Shown piece after piece: positions 35,106 to 45,877 of a stretch of DNA of 64,000 nucleotides (position 1 is its first letter; every line of letters starts with the position of its first letter). The translations under genes were made by a program, and so were the position numbers. This DNA comes from Gamarada debralockiae (taxonomy: Eukaryota > Ascomycota > Leotiomycetes > Helotiales > Hyphodiscaceae): the NCBI GenBank assembly GCA_002803225.1, contig NXFV01001158.1:34707-98706 (forward strand), in the 5' to 3' direction. The notes beneath the pieces were generated by a model. The model saw only the letters and a list, made by a program, of their open reading frames with translations. It did not search any database and was not told the DNA's origin.

Positions 35106-35754
35106 CTACTCATCTTCAATATCCTGGTGGCGACCAAGAACCTTTCTCTTGAACTCCTCTGGATCCTTGTCCCATAGCTCAGCAGCCTCGCCGTTCAGTG
35201 GTGATGCACTGATCACTCGTTAGTAAGGATTCAACGAATTGGTGGTTGGGAAGGAGCTTACTTGTTTGGCTCCCCAAGCAAGCTTTGCAAACTCAACAGA
35301 ACGGTTTGGATGTTGTATGCTGCAGTCCACTTATCCTTCAAGATATCCAAGCAGATTCTCCCCGAGAAGTCGACATTTGGGTGGTAAATCGGGGTCTTGA
35401 AAAGAACGGTTGGTGGTGCGTATGGGTAGTTCGACGGGAAGGCGAAAGAGAGTTTGAAGGTAAGGCTGGCGTATGGCGTATCATCAGGTCCTTCTATCGT
35501 CGCAGTCCAAGAAAGGAGGTTGCCATCAGCGGATGGGAAAGCGGAGATGCCAGGGGCAGAGGAGGTCATGAGTTGCATCAACTCGGTTTGTAAGCTATTT
35601 CTAGTCAGAGTTGATTCTGCGAACAGCAACGAAGAACATACCGTTTTGTAGTACTCTGAGCGTCAGGACCTTTCCTAGGAGCAAGTTTCGCCGCTTGAGC
35701 AGCTGATAGAGCACCAGGGGCAGAGTTCTGGCTATCCTCCATTGCGTAGTTCAT
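35106..35754 (-). CDS. ubc11: Ubiquitin-conjugating enzyme E2 C (UBE2C/Ubc11 type)
   Basis: E2 enzyme that works with the anaphase-promoting complex to ubiquitinate mitotic cyclins and securin. Exons: 35754-35642, 35594-35262, 35208-35106; 182 aa with consistent phases. The UBC fold shows [17 protein letters not shown], the HPN motif in YHPNVDFSG, the active-site Cys119 in [12 protein letters not shown], and LLGEPNNASPLN across the last junction. The disordered N-terminal extension of about 38 residues and the ILKDKW after the Cys are typical of the UBE2C class rather than Ubc4/5 or Ubc13. An internal Met at 35742 is an alternative start. It is divergent from chk1, and the two share a promoter region of less than 500 bp. 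Confidence 0.92.
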
Positions 35755-36248
35755 AATGAAGATGGGAGGAGCGATAAGCAACGGCGAGGCAAATCAACCA
35801 CTCAAAGCAGATGAAGCAATGAACAAATGCCGTTATTCGTGGAATGTTGGTAATGAAAGAGCGATTGTGCAATTTGAAGGACAAAGCACCTGCGGATGAT
35901 GGGTTTGATTTTGTAGGAGTGAGGTGGATCAGGCTAATGTTGGAATATTTACGGTCGAGGACGCGGTTCCCCTGGTGACAGCAACGCGAGGCTGAGAAAA
36001 GCCTTCCTTGCCGCCAATCGGCGAATAACCGATCGCGAACAGACGCGACTTGAAACTTTGCACGCGATCAAAACAAAACCCATTGGATATTGGAACTTCA
36101 TGCCAATTTTTGAGGAGACTTGGAGATCTTTTGGATATGGTAAGTAAATTTCTAAAGCATTCATAAATAGTGAAGGATTCGAGTTCCGTTGTGATAGTCA
36201 TCGAGTCCTGCAGCTGTGCAAGAAGGCTGGCTAACAATGGAACCCCCA
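35755..36248. promoter_or_regulatory. Bidirectional promoter between ubc11-type E2 and chk1, with ACGCG cores
   Basis: The 494-bp gap is the only upstream DNA for two divergent cell-cycle genes. Three ACGCG pentamers lie at 35961-35965, 36043-36047 and 36062-36066. ACGCG is the core of the MluI cell-cycle box bound by MBF/DSC1 in yeasts. The match is to the core only, not to the full ACGCGT. Confidence 0.55.
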
Positions 36249-37938
36249 ATGCAGTCTCAATTAGACCCTTTACCCCGCGATCTGCCTTTCCGAATTATAT
36301 CCAAGACCATCGGTAGAGGGGCATATGCATCGTAAGGTTCAGATCTATTAATCCTTCAACCAATACTAACAAATCCCCAGAATAAAGAAAGCAATCCCTC
36401 CTCACGACACCAGCCCAGTCTTCGCAGTAAAATTCATCCACAAAGCCTACGCCGTTAAACATGGCCGAATCTCTGCAAAGCAAATCGCCATGGAAGTCTC
36501 CTTGCACTCGCACATCGGCCAACATCCCAATATCATAGAATGGTTTGCCACTGGCGAGGACACCGTCTGGAAATGGATAGCCATGGAGTATGCGGAAGGA
36601 GGAGACCTCTTCGACAAAATCGAAGCAGACGTCGGTGTCAGCGAAGATATTGCGCATTTCTACTTCACGCAGCTGATTAGTGGAGTCAGTTATATGCATT
36701 CGAAGGGTGTAGGACATCGGGATATCAAGCCAGAGAATATCTTGCTTTCGGATAGCGGGAATTTGAAGATTGCGGATTTCGGGCTGGCAACTCTGTTTGA
36801 GTATAATGGTAATACCAAACTCAGCACGACGATGTGTGGGAGTCCGCCGTATATCGCGCCGGAAGTCATTACCTGCTCGAGGAGCACGCAGGCGAGAGGT
36901 ACGAAGGCTTCAGGCTACGCTGCGAACATGGTCGATATATGGTCCTGCGGAGTGGTTCTCTTCGTTTTACTGGTAGGCAACACACCTTGGGACGAGCCTA
37001 CACCATCAAGCTGGGAATTCGAAGAATACACTCGCGCCAATGGCCGAAGTACAGACGATCTATGGCAGAAGCTTCCCTCATCCGTCCTATCACTGCTCCG
37101 CGGCATGATGAACGTCGATACCAAGAAACGCTTCAACTTCGAGCACATAAAACGCCATCCATGGTACACCCGCAAGAACCCCCTCCTCACCTCCGAAGGC
37201 AAAATGACAGATCCCATTGGTCTGGCAACACAAATGCTAGAAAGCCTCAAAATCGACTTCAGCCAGAAACCCACAGCTTCCCAACGACAATCTCTCAGTC
37301 AAGATGCCATGGATATCGATTCCATTGAGGACCGCAACAACCGATTCTCTTTCACACAGCCGGAAGCACCCATCAACGATGTGATGTTCGACTGGGAGCG
37401 ACCACCCCGCGCAAACGCCATGGCATTCAGCGCTTCACAACCAACCACAACCGCCGACGGCGGGATCTGCACCTTCACCAATGGTGCTAGAAATGTGGAA
37501 TTCGAGTCTCCGCTGGCAGATGAGCCAAGTATGAGCCAATTCACATCCGCACCCTCCGTACCCCTAAGTCTAACACAACATGCTCGTCGTTTTCGGGATA
37601 TCGTACCGAACTACTCACTCACCCGCTTCTTCTCGCATCTCACCTCCTCCCTGCTCCTCCAACTCCTCTCCGACTCTCTACACCAACTCAACGTCCCCGT
37701 CCCATCGGTTCCGCAAATGGTAGGAAGGGATCACGCAGCGTGGATCAAAGTCAAGACCGTAGACGGACGGCATTGTGGCTTGAGTGGAGATATCGTGATC
37801 GATACGTACCAAAACGGAAATGTGGAGCTATTGGAAGTGCGGTTTGTGAAAGTTAAGGGCGATCCGTTAGAGTGGAGACGATTCTTTAAGAATGTGGTTG
37901 TTTTATGTAAGGATGGTGTTTATGTCCCTGCTTCGTAG
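36249..37938 (+). CDS. chk1: DNA-damage checkpoint Ser/Thr kinase Chk1
   Basis: Effector kinase of the ATR-type branch that blocks mitotic entry after DNA damage. Exons: 36249-36331 and 36381-37938; 546 aa. The kinase domain starts at about residue 14 (IGRGAYASIKKA as glycine loop), with FAVKFIHKAY giving the catalytic Lys, MEYAEGGDLFDKI as hinge, HRDIKPENILL from about 140, DFGLATLF from about 161, GSPPYIAPEV and MVDIWSCGVVLFVLL. EGGDLFDKIE and CGSPPYIAPEV are characteristic of Chk1. A Ser/Gln-containing linker follows, and the C-terminal region (SLTRFFSHLTSSLLLQLL to VEWRRFFKNVVV-like end) fits the KA1-like autoinhibitory domain. Intact and full length. Confidence 0.93.
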
Positions 37939-38399
37939 CATAGCGTTCAGTTTGTCGGTTTTGGAGCATTTGGTGTTGCATAGGAAATGAGAGCTTTGGG
38001 AAATGTGTATAACCAAATAGAGAAGAATAGAAAGAAGTTGATATTGAAAATGGGCGACTTTCACTCGTGAAAGATGGAGGGGCAGGTTTTGAGAGTTTTT
38101 TAATGTGTTCATGTATGTATGCGTGCCAGTAAAGAAAGCCCAAACCCATGGTATCATCTAATCAACAAGTATTGTACAAAAGCCAATCAATCCTCCACGT
38201 CCACTGCTCAGCCATCAACGCATCTTCAATCAAGTAGATAGCCCTGATAAGCCAGAACACTTTTCAAATATCGATCTTGCATGTATTCAACCCTCAATGT
38301 AAAACCGCCTCTCAATACGGCCCGTACCAATCCCCACTCCCATCTTGTGAATCAACAAACGAAAACTCGTACTACCGCAATAGCACATCAACACTTCTT
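37939..38399. other. Convergent intergenic region chk1 / membrane-anchored protein
   Basis: 3' flanks of two tail-to-tail genes. No supported features. Confidence 0.5.
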
Positions 38400-41300
38400 T
38401 CAAGGGCTAGCTGAGCTGCGATTCGCAAACCACCACGCGAAGAAAATGACCAGCCCACAGAGCACCAAGAGCCCCCAGGCCCCCAATAAAGCGTAAGCCG
38501 CTCTCTTCTGAGGCCGGCCGAACGTAATGAACTCGCCACTAGTCCACCAAGCAATAATCCCATCCATACGACCCAATGCATACAAAAGCAGCAACGGAGG
38601 GAAAACGTTGCAGAGAACCAGGACAATGTTCGAAATATTCTTCTTCTTGGGGAGGTTGATACGAACGGATACCTCTCCAGGCCATTGGAAGAGTCGTGGA
38701 GCTTCCCAGAGATTCTTGCGTGAACCACCTTCCTTCGCAGAATCTTTGTGGCCCAACAGTCCGGCGTTAAGATCAACTGCCCGAGACTCGCGAAATCCAT
38801 CTGCCTTTGCTGCCTCACGGAACCCCAACATTTGTTCTTCGGTGTATAATATCTGCCAGCTTTTCCGCTTGGGTGGTGCGAGAGGGGAGCGGTATACGAA
38901 GTCGTTTGGTCGGGCATTCGCGCTTGGGTCGGGGCCAGTATAAATAAAGCTGTCAATGGGCATTATGGGTGTGACGGGTCGATGCTGACAGCTGGCAACA
39001 AGAGAAAGGGGGCGGAGAGCATTGGTCGGATAGTCTTCGCCGCTGGATTGACGGTATGAGACTTTGACATTAGGAGGTCTCTCAGTGTCATGGGATTGCG
39101 AACGGATCTTCTTTGGGCGAGAAAGACCATGGTAGAATGCACCTGGAGGTCCTTTGATGAGTGTGTTACGCTCTCGGGGGTTCGTTGGGCCTTTCTTTCT
39201 GCCACAAGTCTTTTGCTCAACAAAACCGTCGCCCTGAGTGTTGGCTTGGAAATCTGTGGCAGGGGTGAACTGGTTGCCTGAGAAGCTGTGTTCTTTCATT
39301 AAACCTCGGCCAAGAGGAGAGTCGACAATACGAGTTCCGTAGGGATCGAAGCCTTCCATGTCATCTTCCTGCGCAAGTGCCATAATATGCTGCCATGAAC
39401 TTGGGCGATCTTGCTCTTTGGCGACTGGAGGGTTCGGCTTCATGAAAGTGTGATCTGAATAGTAGATCGCTGGTCCTGGGTCACCGAAGTTGCCCATCCA
39501 ATCGAAGGGCTGGGAGAAATTCGGAACAGCAGGGGCTGATCGAGCAAGAGAAGCAGGCGCCACATGCTGTTCGGCGATATCGCTCTCATCGCTTGATGTT
39601 GAGATCTTTATCGAAGCAGGAGGGAAGTGGTTAGGCTTGAGAGCGCGCTGGTCACGATTTATAGATGTGTATGGCTTGCTTCCAGAACCCTTCGTCATAA
39701 CCTCCGGTGGAGGTGAGTTGAAGGGGTTTGTATGCTTTCGATCGAGAGGTCGGGGATTGTAGTTGTAAGGATTCGATGGTGGGCGAAGTCTATTCGAGTC
39801 TGCTAAGTACCCATTGACCTTGTGTTCTCCAAAGACAGGAAGGAAGACTGGAATGTGGCTATTCTTGAGGTCTCGCTGGCGATAGTCTCCGAAGTACTGA
39901 ATATTGCCTGGATGTTGTGCGATTCTTTCCGTAGACCCGTAATTGCTGATTTCTGGGATATGAGTACTTGCTATTCCCTCATCGGAAGTATTTGCGATGC
40001 TGCTCCCAGCTCTATGTGCCATTGCTCCTCCAAGCATACCAGGTGCACTGCCTTTGAACCCTGTTCCGAAAGCACTCTCGCCGACAGTCTCCCAATCGTT
40101 CGCATCATCACCGGGGTCATTTTGACCTCTCTGATTTTCGTGTGCAAAGTCAACCAGATCCTCGTGGGAAATTGGCGGCGAGTTGGGGACTGGATCATGA
40201 TGCTGGATAGGCACTCGGACTTGATTTTGTTGACGATTGCCGATCCAAGTAGATGGTATGGCTCCTCGGTCATAGAAAGCCGGAGCTGGAGCTGCCACGG
40301 CTGGAGTTTCATCCATGTCCGGTCCAGACGGAGGACCGTTTTTAATTTGTCTTCTGAGCATTTCAAGTCCGTTTGAACTGGATACCTCACTCTGAGACTG
40401 TACATAGTGTTCCAGAACAGAGGTGGCTATGCTGCCATTGCTATACGCACTGAAATTGCTAGCCCGGCGAAGTGCTTCACTAACCTCTCGTTCTAGTGGC
40501 TGCCTCTCTACGGCACGATTGTAATGACGATGGTCATCGTAGCCATAATTCTCGTCGGTTGCTTGAGAGATGAGAACGTGCGGTTCATAGTTGACTCGAA
40601 ATGGATTGTTCAGGCTCAGGTAGGGAGTACGGGATGAGCTACCCATTTGAGACGACGCTTGATCGGGTAGGAGGTTGCTTCTGCCTTTTGAACGACTCAA
40701 TTTTGGGTTGTGCACAGACCTTTTAGATCGCTCTGCGAGCTCCAAGAGATTTTGGGTGTCTTCGTACGATGAAGAACGTCTGATATCCTGTGTGCTGCTT
40801 GGAAGGGGGCGTGGCGAAGGATTGGGGATGCTTGGTAATCCATATCCCGGCAGTTGTCCATGAGGGTTGTCTCTCAGGCGCTCAGATCTTTGCTGTTTGC
40901 GGGGATTAAGTGCGGACTGGTGCTGGTTACTCGATAAAGAGCTGGAGGACACACCGTTATCAGCGGCACGATTGCTGAATTGCTGGTTTAGAGGGCATCT
41001 GTCGGCCAAATCGTGCTCGCTAGGTCCATCGTTGCAATCAGAGTCAACATCATCGAATATTTCTGATCGCACATAGTGTTTGTATATGTTTCCGACCGTG
41101 CTTCCTTCGGGCAATGAAGAAGCAGCGTTAGACAAAGCTCTTGTCGTCTTAGAAGATTGTCTGGGCAGTTCATGGCTCCTTTCATTGGGAGCTGGTGTAC
41201 TTCCAAGATCTGGAAATGGAATTGCTGCATTGTAGGAATCATATCCGCGTCTTTGAGGGCGGCCGTATTGATTGAGCGATGGCTGGTTTTTGACACTGTT

Positions 41301-42071
41301 TGGAGGCAAAGAACCAGATGGTGCAGCGTCTAAACTGGAGTGATAGACTGGTGAGCCATTCAGAGCATATTGAGCGCGTTGCTTGCCTTTGTCGCGATTG
41401 TTTCCAGGCCAGTTTGACGGTGTACTGACGTCCGCTGGAGAAGAGAGTGATGCAAATGCCGTTTTGACGATCGCAAACACAGAATTCGGCTGTCCGACAG
41501 ACCCAGAAGGCGGTGGCTGTTTGGCTTGCTGTCCCGAAGCAAACTTGTTGTCTTCAGTCGCAAGGCAGGAATCCGAGTTATTGGAGTGACTATTATACCG
41601 ATACTGAACAATGGCAGCGGGTGGTGGTGGTAATGGAAGTTCGCAAAGGAAAGACGACAGAGGGTTGTTCTTTCTCTTTGGAGGCTCAAGTTCCTGAAGT
41701 GGAATTGAATCTTCTTCTTCATATGCCTCAGATAGGTTGTTCGACAAAGCACAACGTCTACTTCTGGCAGTACCTGACGTAATTGACGAATGTGCTGTCG
41801 GCAAGTCATGAAATACAGCCTTGACAGGTTTCTGGCGGCCTGGGACAGACGATTGGGTTTCTTGAGAGACGGATCTCGGGAGTGCTGTTGCACTTGTTGG
41901 TGTATTTTCGCGATATAGATTCTTTGATGTCTTTTCAATATTAGAGGGAGCTTTGGTAATTTGAGACAGGAATTGAGAGCGTACCTTATCATTTCCACCC
42001 CTTACTGTGCCATGGCCAACAAACTCTCCCGCGTTATTGGCATGAATGAACGATGAGAATTGAGACGACAT
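38400..42071 (-). CDS. Large disordered protein with C-terminal double membrane anchor
   Basis: A single-exon frame; the ATG at 42071 (MSSQFSSFIH) is the likely start because the frame further upstream has only a non-ATG entry. The product has 1223 aa. About 1140 residues are Ser/Pro/Asn/Gln-rich and have no domain that I can recognise, although several aromatic islands recur (for example WMGNFGDPGPAIYYSDHTFM, and FREAAKADGFRESRAVDLNA near the end). Two hydrophobic helices close the protein (about 1149-1167 and 1191-1215), separated by GRMDGIIAWWTSGEF. That suggests a tail-anchored, largely cytosolic protein in the ER or plasma membrane. Codon use is ordinary, and location between conserved genes suggests a core gene. 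Function unknown. Confidence 0.8.
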   Translation of the reverse strand: MSSQFSSFIHANNAGEFVGHGTVRGGNDKVRSQFLSQITKAPSNIEKTSKNLYRENTPTSATALPRSVSQETQSSVPGRQKPVKAVFHDLPTAHSSITSGTARSRRCALSNNLSEAYEEEDSIPLQELEPPKRKNNPLSSFLCELPLPPPPAAIVQYRYNSHSNNSDSCLATEDNKFASGQQAKQPPPSGSVGQPNSVFAIVKTAFASLSSPADVSTPSNWPGNNRDKGKQRAQYALNGSPVYHSSLDAAPSGSLPPNSVKNQPSLNQYGRPQRRGYDSYNAAIPFPDLGSTPAPNERSHELPRQSSKTTRALSNAASSLPEGSTVGNIYKHYVRSEIFDDVDSDCNDGPSEHDLADRCPLNQQFSNRAADNGVSSSSLSSNQHQSALNPRKQQRSERLRDNPHGQLPGYGLPSIPNPSPRPLPSSTQDIRRSSSYEDTQNLLELAERSKRSVHNPKLSRSKGRSNLLPDQASSQMGSSSRTPYLSLNNPFRVNYEPHVLISQATDENYGYDDHRHYNRAVERQPLEREVSEALRRASNFSAYSNGSIATSVLEHYVQSQSEVSSSNGLEMLRRQIKNGPPSGPDMDETPAVAAPAPAFYDRGAIPSTWIGNRQQNQVRVPIQHHDPVPNSPPISHEDLVDFAHENQRGQNDPGDDANDWETVGESAFGTGFKGSAPGMLGGAMAHRAGSSIANTSDEGIASTHIPEISNYGSTERIAQHPGNIQYFGDYRQRDLKNSHIPVFLPVFGEHKVNGYLADSNRLRPPSNPYNYNPRPLDRKHTNPFNSPPPEVMTKGSGSKPYTSINRDQRALKPNHFPPASIKISTSSDESDIAEQHVAPASLARSAPAVPNFSQPFDWMGNFGDPGPAIYYSDHTFMKPNPPVAKEQDRPSSWQHIMALAQEDDMEGFDPYGTRIVDSPLGRGLMKEHSFSGNQFTPATDFQANTQGDGFVEQKTCGRKKGPTNPRERNTLIKGPPGAFYHGLSRPKKIRSQSHDTERPPNVKVSYRQSSGEDYPTNALRPLSLVASCQHRPVTPIMPIDSFIYTGPDPSANARPNDFVYRSPLAPPKRKSWQILYTEEQMLGFREAAKADGFRESRAVDLNAGLLGHKDSAKEGGSRKNLWEAPRLFQWPGEVSVRINLPKKKNISNIVLVLCNVFPPLLLLYALGRMDGIIAWWTSGEFITFGRPQKRAAYALLGAWGLLVLCGLVIFFAWWFANRSSASP

Positions 42072-44663
42072 GATGAAAGCATTTCGGGAACAGCGCCCAG
42101 CATCTGCTGAATGAGTGTTTGAATGGCGTTCTTGGGAAGGTGATTTCAGTCGCCGGCGCAGGAGGCAATCCAATTAGTGAGACAGAATCAGCGATTCTGA
42201 TCAGCCTCCCAAGTAGAATGAATAATTTGGTACTTGACCTGTCGTACAAGTACAGTCGAAGACGAAAAGGTTTGAGGGGTCGTTGAAGTTGATATCGCAG
42301 TATGAAATCGGCAGTCTACCGGAAAACCGAACGGATTGACTTTGAATGAGAGAACGACGAAGGTGAGAACAACCAAGAGAAGGACGCGTCGAAGATAAAC
42401 TGCCTCTCCTGCGCGTATACTTGCCCTACCTTTCTGTCTGTCATCGTCAGGAGTTGTGTGAGCGTTGAAGCTCGTGGGCTCGAAGCGAGGACGCTAGGAA
42501 GGAGGTACCTCCGATTCCGGTCGAGGCAGGTACAGGCCGCTGCACGAAGACCTTATTTTGTCTCTTGATCCGGCATCTTGTTCCAATATTTAAATGAATC
42601 TTTGTATTTCAAAGGAACTGATCGCAAGCAACAAATAAAAACTCGGGAAAGGAGGATGATTAAGTCTTAACATGAGTTTTCCCCATGAGGTGGAAATCCA
42701 TGCTGGGTTGTGTCTACTCAGGAGGAAGCTCGAAGCAAAAACCTCAAATTACCGGCACTTGCCTACAGTAGCACACTTAAATGCCCTGAGAACATTATAA
42801 TTTGGTAAGAGCTAGGTCTATTAACGTTCATAAAGAGTTTTACTAGCGATCAAACGGAAATACAATTATGCGGAGCACCTGTTCTTCGCATTAAGTTGAC
42901 ACGGGCTTAGGAAGGACCTCAACTACGCGATTCTCGTCAACCACCAATTACAGCAAGGATAGACTCTTGAGATGAGAGCTTTCGAAAGATTGGAAGTAGG
43001 TAGGATAATGGGAACTGAATATTACGGAGCTCCATGGCGTCCCTTCCAAGTCCATCATGGTTTAGAGAAGGACCCCAACTGCGTTTTCTAAACATATATC
43101 CGGCACAGAAATTTCAGGTCTCTCCATTTCATACCCTACTCAAGTACACATAGATCCGTACTTTCTACTTTCATTTGCATGATTTACCCCAACTTCGGGG
43201 AGAAAGTGTTGGATTCTATCTGTGGATAAGTGTTCGCGTAGAGCAGTTGCCTTGCCCAGCAGATTCTCGACGCTGTAATAAATCGCGACAATAGTGCTTC
43301 GCTATAAACTACTCGAGGCGTTAAAAAAGGGTCGAGGATGTGTTTTCTGAAAGAGGGCTGTCGTCTAAAATTTTCGGAGAAAAGGGGCTCGTTAATCAGC
43401 AACGCACGGGCATCATCGCGTTCCATTCACGTCCATATCCGCTGGGGAGAGGCGATTACGTATTAAGTTACCAGCTAATAAAATTCCGTTGCTCAGGAAT
43501 ACAAATCCTTCTACACGCATTTTACAGATGCCCGTCTTTTAAAGATCGGGTCTTTCTGATTCAAATGCACCCGCGCTCCCAAATGTGCTGTTTTCATCCT
43601 CGGCGCAATCGGCACCCCTGGAATAGGGAAGCGGGCTTGGACGAGAAGGGCTAGGTCCCTTACTCCACTCAACCTATGGATCGTTGGCACCACTTGCACC
43701 ACGTTACAAATGCATTCTACGACGTTCCGAACTCACTTGTAGTGTAAATGAACATTACAGCCCCTTGATATGTTTCAAAATCCGTCAAGTGATGGGAGTT
43801 GGATAGCTTTCAGTTCAGAAAAGACGGGGCCTGGTTCGAAGTGAGGTCCGTACAATTATTGATTCCTGAAATCGAGTCCGCCTGTGAAGCAGGATATGCA
43901 AACGCTCCGAGGTGTATAGAATGTCGAATGACGAGGCTCTAAGTGCCTTAGCCTACTTGTTTGAGCTTCTCAGTCTTTGTCTCTCGGCGGATTGTGAGCG
44001 TAGGTCCATTTTTAGCGTCAAAGTTTCTGTCGTTTGGGTCGAAATGGATGGTATTGGGAACTTGAGGGTTGAAATCTTCTCTGATGTGCTCGTTTCAAAA
44101 TTGGCAGAGAACAAGGTCACGTACTGCCAAGGTGAAGTGCTCGGTGGCTGGGTACACTCGGCCCTGTGGCCGATATTCCTAGAAGCTGGGTTGGGATGCA
44201 TTCGACCACCGATTTTATTGATTTTAATATCATTTCTCGCTTCAAAGCCTATCATTCAGCACCTGCTTCTAGAGACATCCAATAACCTTCTCATGTTACG
44301 TATAGCTTGATGGAAGCATTGATCGATTGAAAGCTCTCGTGCTTGAAGAAAGGCTTTAAATAGGTAGCCTGGATGCACACCTAGCTACATGACCACAACT
44401 AGCCACCACCAGTACGAAAGCCGCACCTTTCTGGCTTTGAATGCAAAAGGCTAAAGGTAGCCTGTCTCAAACTGAAACATGGCAATCCGATTTTCCCTTT
44501 CAGTTTGAGATGGCGCACTATACAGACATTTGGTGGACTCGGTGAATGCTTTTGGGATGAGTACGTGACTGAGGCTGCATAAGCCACAGAGCCTTTGCAC
44601 AGGATTGGCAACCCTCTCCTCTGAGCCTGGCCATAGTCCTCACGGTGTACATAAGTCATGCTC
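42072..44663. other. Long gene-poor region (2.6 kb)
   Basis: The first few hundred bases should hold the promoter and 5' UTR of the membrane-anchored protein. Beyond that, frames are short and unsupported. The longest, 43912-44310 (+, 132 codons), overlaps an opposite frame and has no motif. A 13-bp perfect hairpin lies at 44465-44510. Confidence 0.45.
44465..44510. repeat. Perfect 13-bp inverted repeat with 20-nt loop
   Basis: TCTCAAACTGAAA at 44465-44477 and its exact reverse complement at 44498-44510. It is isolated, with no gene overlapping it. Could be a transposon scar or an RNA hairpin. Confidence 0.85.
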
Positions 44664-45262
44664 CGACCCCTCAGCTCAATTTAGGTTTCAGTCTTCAGCG
44701 ATCGCTCAAACATTGCCCGCACCCAAGATAGAATTCATACCTACAATTGCCAATCCAGCCCACCCGGGGTTTGAAGTCCCGTGGTTCGGCCCTCTTTGCA
44801 AAACCTACAAACCCGCGGGTCTTGGCTCGTGGCTTTTCTATCTGCACAACGAGGGCTACAACATTCAGCACATCATCGAAGGCGACTTCCACGAAAGACC
44901 TGGACAGAGGCTGCTGGCTTCGTTCAGCGTTGGGCATACTGGGGCATGATCTTCGAAATCCTTCAGATTGGTAGCATGCAGGACCTGAAAAACTCGATTT
45001 CAGACGGAACGCAGGCTGATTCGGGTGCAGACAAGCTCAAGAGCTTTTCAAATTCCTTGCCTTATTGATCCTCTTATGGCAATGCATTCACGTCGATTCC
45101 AAGAACCTGGATGCGGAAGATATAAATCTCGCGCGCTTTTTCAAAATTTCTGTCATTCTGAAGAGGATCAACCAGTTCTATACGCTTCTCTGGCCCAAGA
45201 GTTCAGCAGACGCGATAGGGGAGTTGAAAACGATGTTAAACCGCGGAAGGCCCAACTAGTGC
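44664..45262 (+). pseudogene. Remnant resembling the N-terminal region of fungal HET-type proteins
   Basis: Pieces in shifting frames: PAHPGFEVPWFGPL, GLGSWLFYLHNEGYNIQHII, then FVQRWAYWGMIFEILQIG in another frame, then LLWQCIHVDSKNLDAEDIN and LARFFKISVILKRINQFYTLLW. The order (short hydrophobic start, a W-L-x-F helix, a Q-R-W helix, a D-A-E-D helix) resembles the helical region before the HET domain in many Pezizomycotina proteins. The HET domain itself is not seen downstream. At least two frame changes. Assignment is from pattern resemblance only. Confidence 0.38.
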
Positions 45263-45439
45263 ACGGCAAACATTCCCATCAAGACGAAGAGCCTGAGGGC
45301 TGAGACGACTATGTCGAGAAATGATTGGGGGGCCAAGCAAAGGCTTTTCAGTGAAGAGCCGTCCTCCACGAGTAGCCCGCTTGAGTCTCCCGGGCATGCC
45401 TTAATCCTATCCATCAGCGTTGCTAGAGAGTTGCTTTAT

Positions 45440-45470
45440 CGAGCAGCCGAGCAGCCGAGCAGCCGAGCAG
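45440..45470. repeat. 8-bp tandem repeat, unit CGAGCAGC
   Basis: Almost four perfect consecutive copies, about 240 bp left of the Tc1/mariner element. It has no coding context. Confidence 0.88.
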
Positions 45471-45711
45471 AAATATGACCGGAAGATCAAAAATCTCAAA
45501 TGGACCTTCCTATACCCTTAACAATGCTATGATGCCTTCCCACACACTTTGAAATCTTAACCATATGACCCGAGGTCGTTGGTGTCGGTGTTGAATGTTC
45601 GCCTAGGAAGTTCAAACCGACAGGACAGGAACAATTCTGTTGCGAGGTCATAATCGTAGAATGTGAAAGCAGCTTGACATTTAGAGGGTAGTGATCCAAG
45701 GGCTCTATATA

Positions 45712-45745
45712 CGATAGGGGGTTTCAAGAAATCAGGACCACCCCC
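45712..45745. repeat. Left TIR of the Tc1/mariner element
   Basis: Matches the reverse complement of 47486-47519 with no mismatch that I can see over about 34 bp. Confidence 0.92.
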
Positions 45746-45877
45746 ATGAAAGGCGGTGAGCTATAATAGTCTTAGCGCCAACTAAGATAGTCCTTGCTCT
45801 TCTATGCGATTCCATGACTTTGAGTATATCCTCATGTCCCTATTCTTGATTTTTACTCTCAACTCAACTAGTACTCT

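Noticed and set aside
35929..36249. A 106-codon minus-strand frame between the E2 gene and chk1
   Set aside because: It covers the divergent promoter, has no domain, and ends at chk1's start; chance frame.
42880..43080. Two similar segments containing GAAGGACC-CAACT about 150 bp apart
   Set aside because: Similarity is short and interrupted; not enough to call a repeat by eye.
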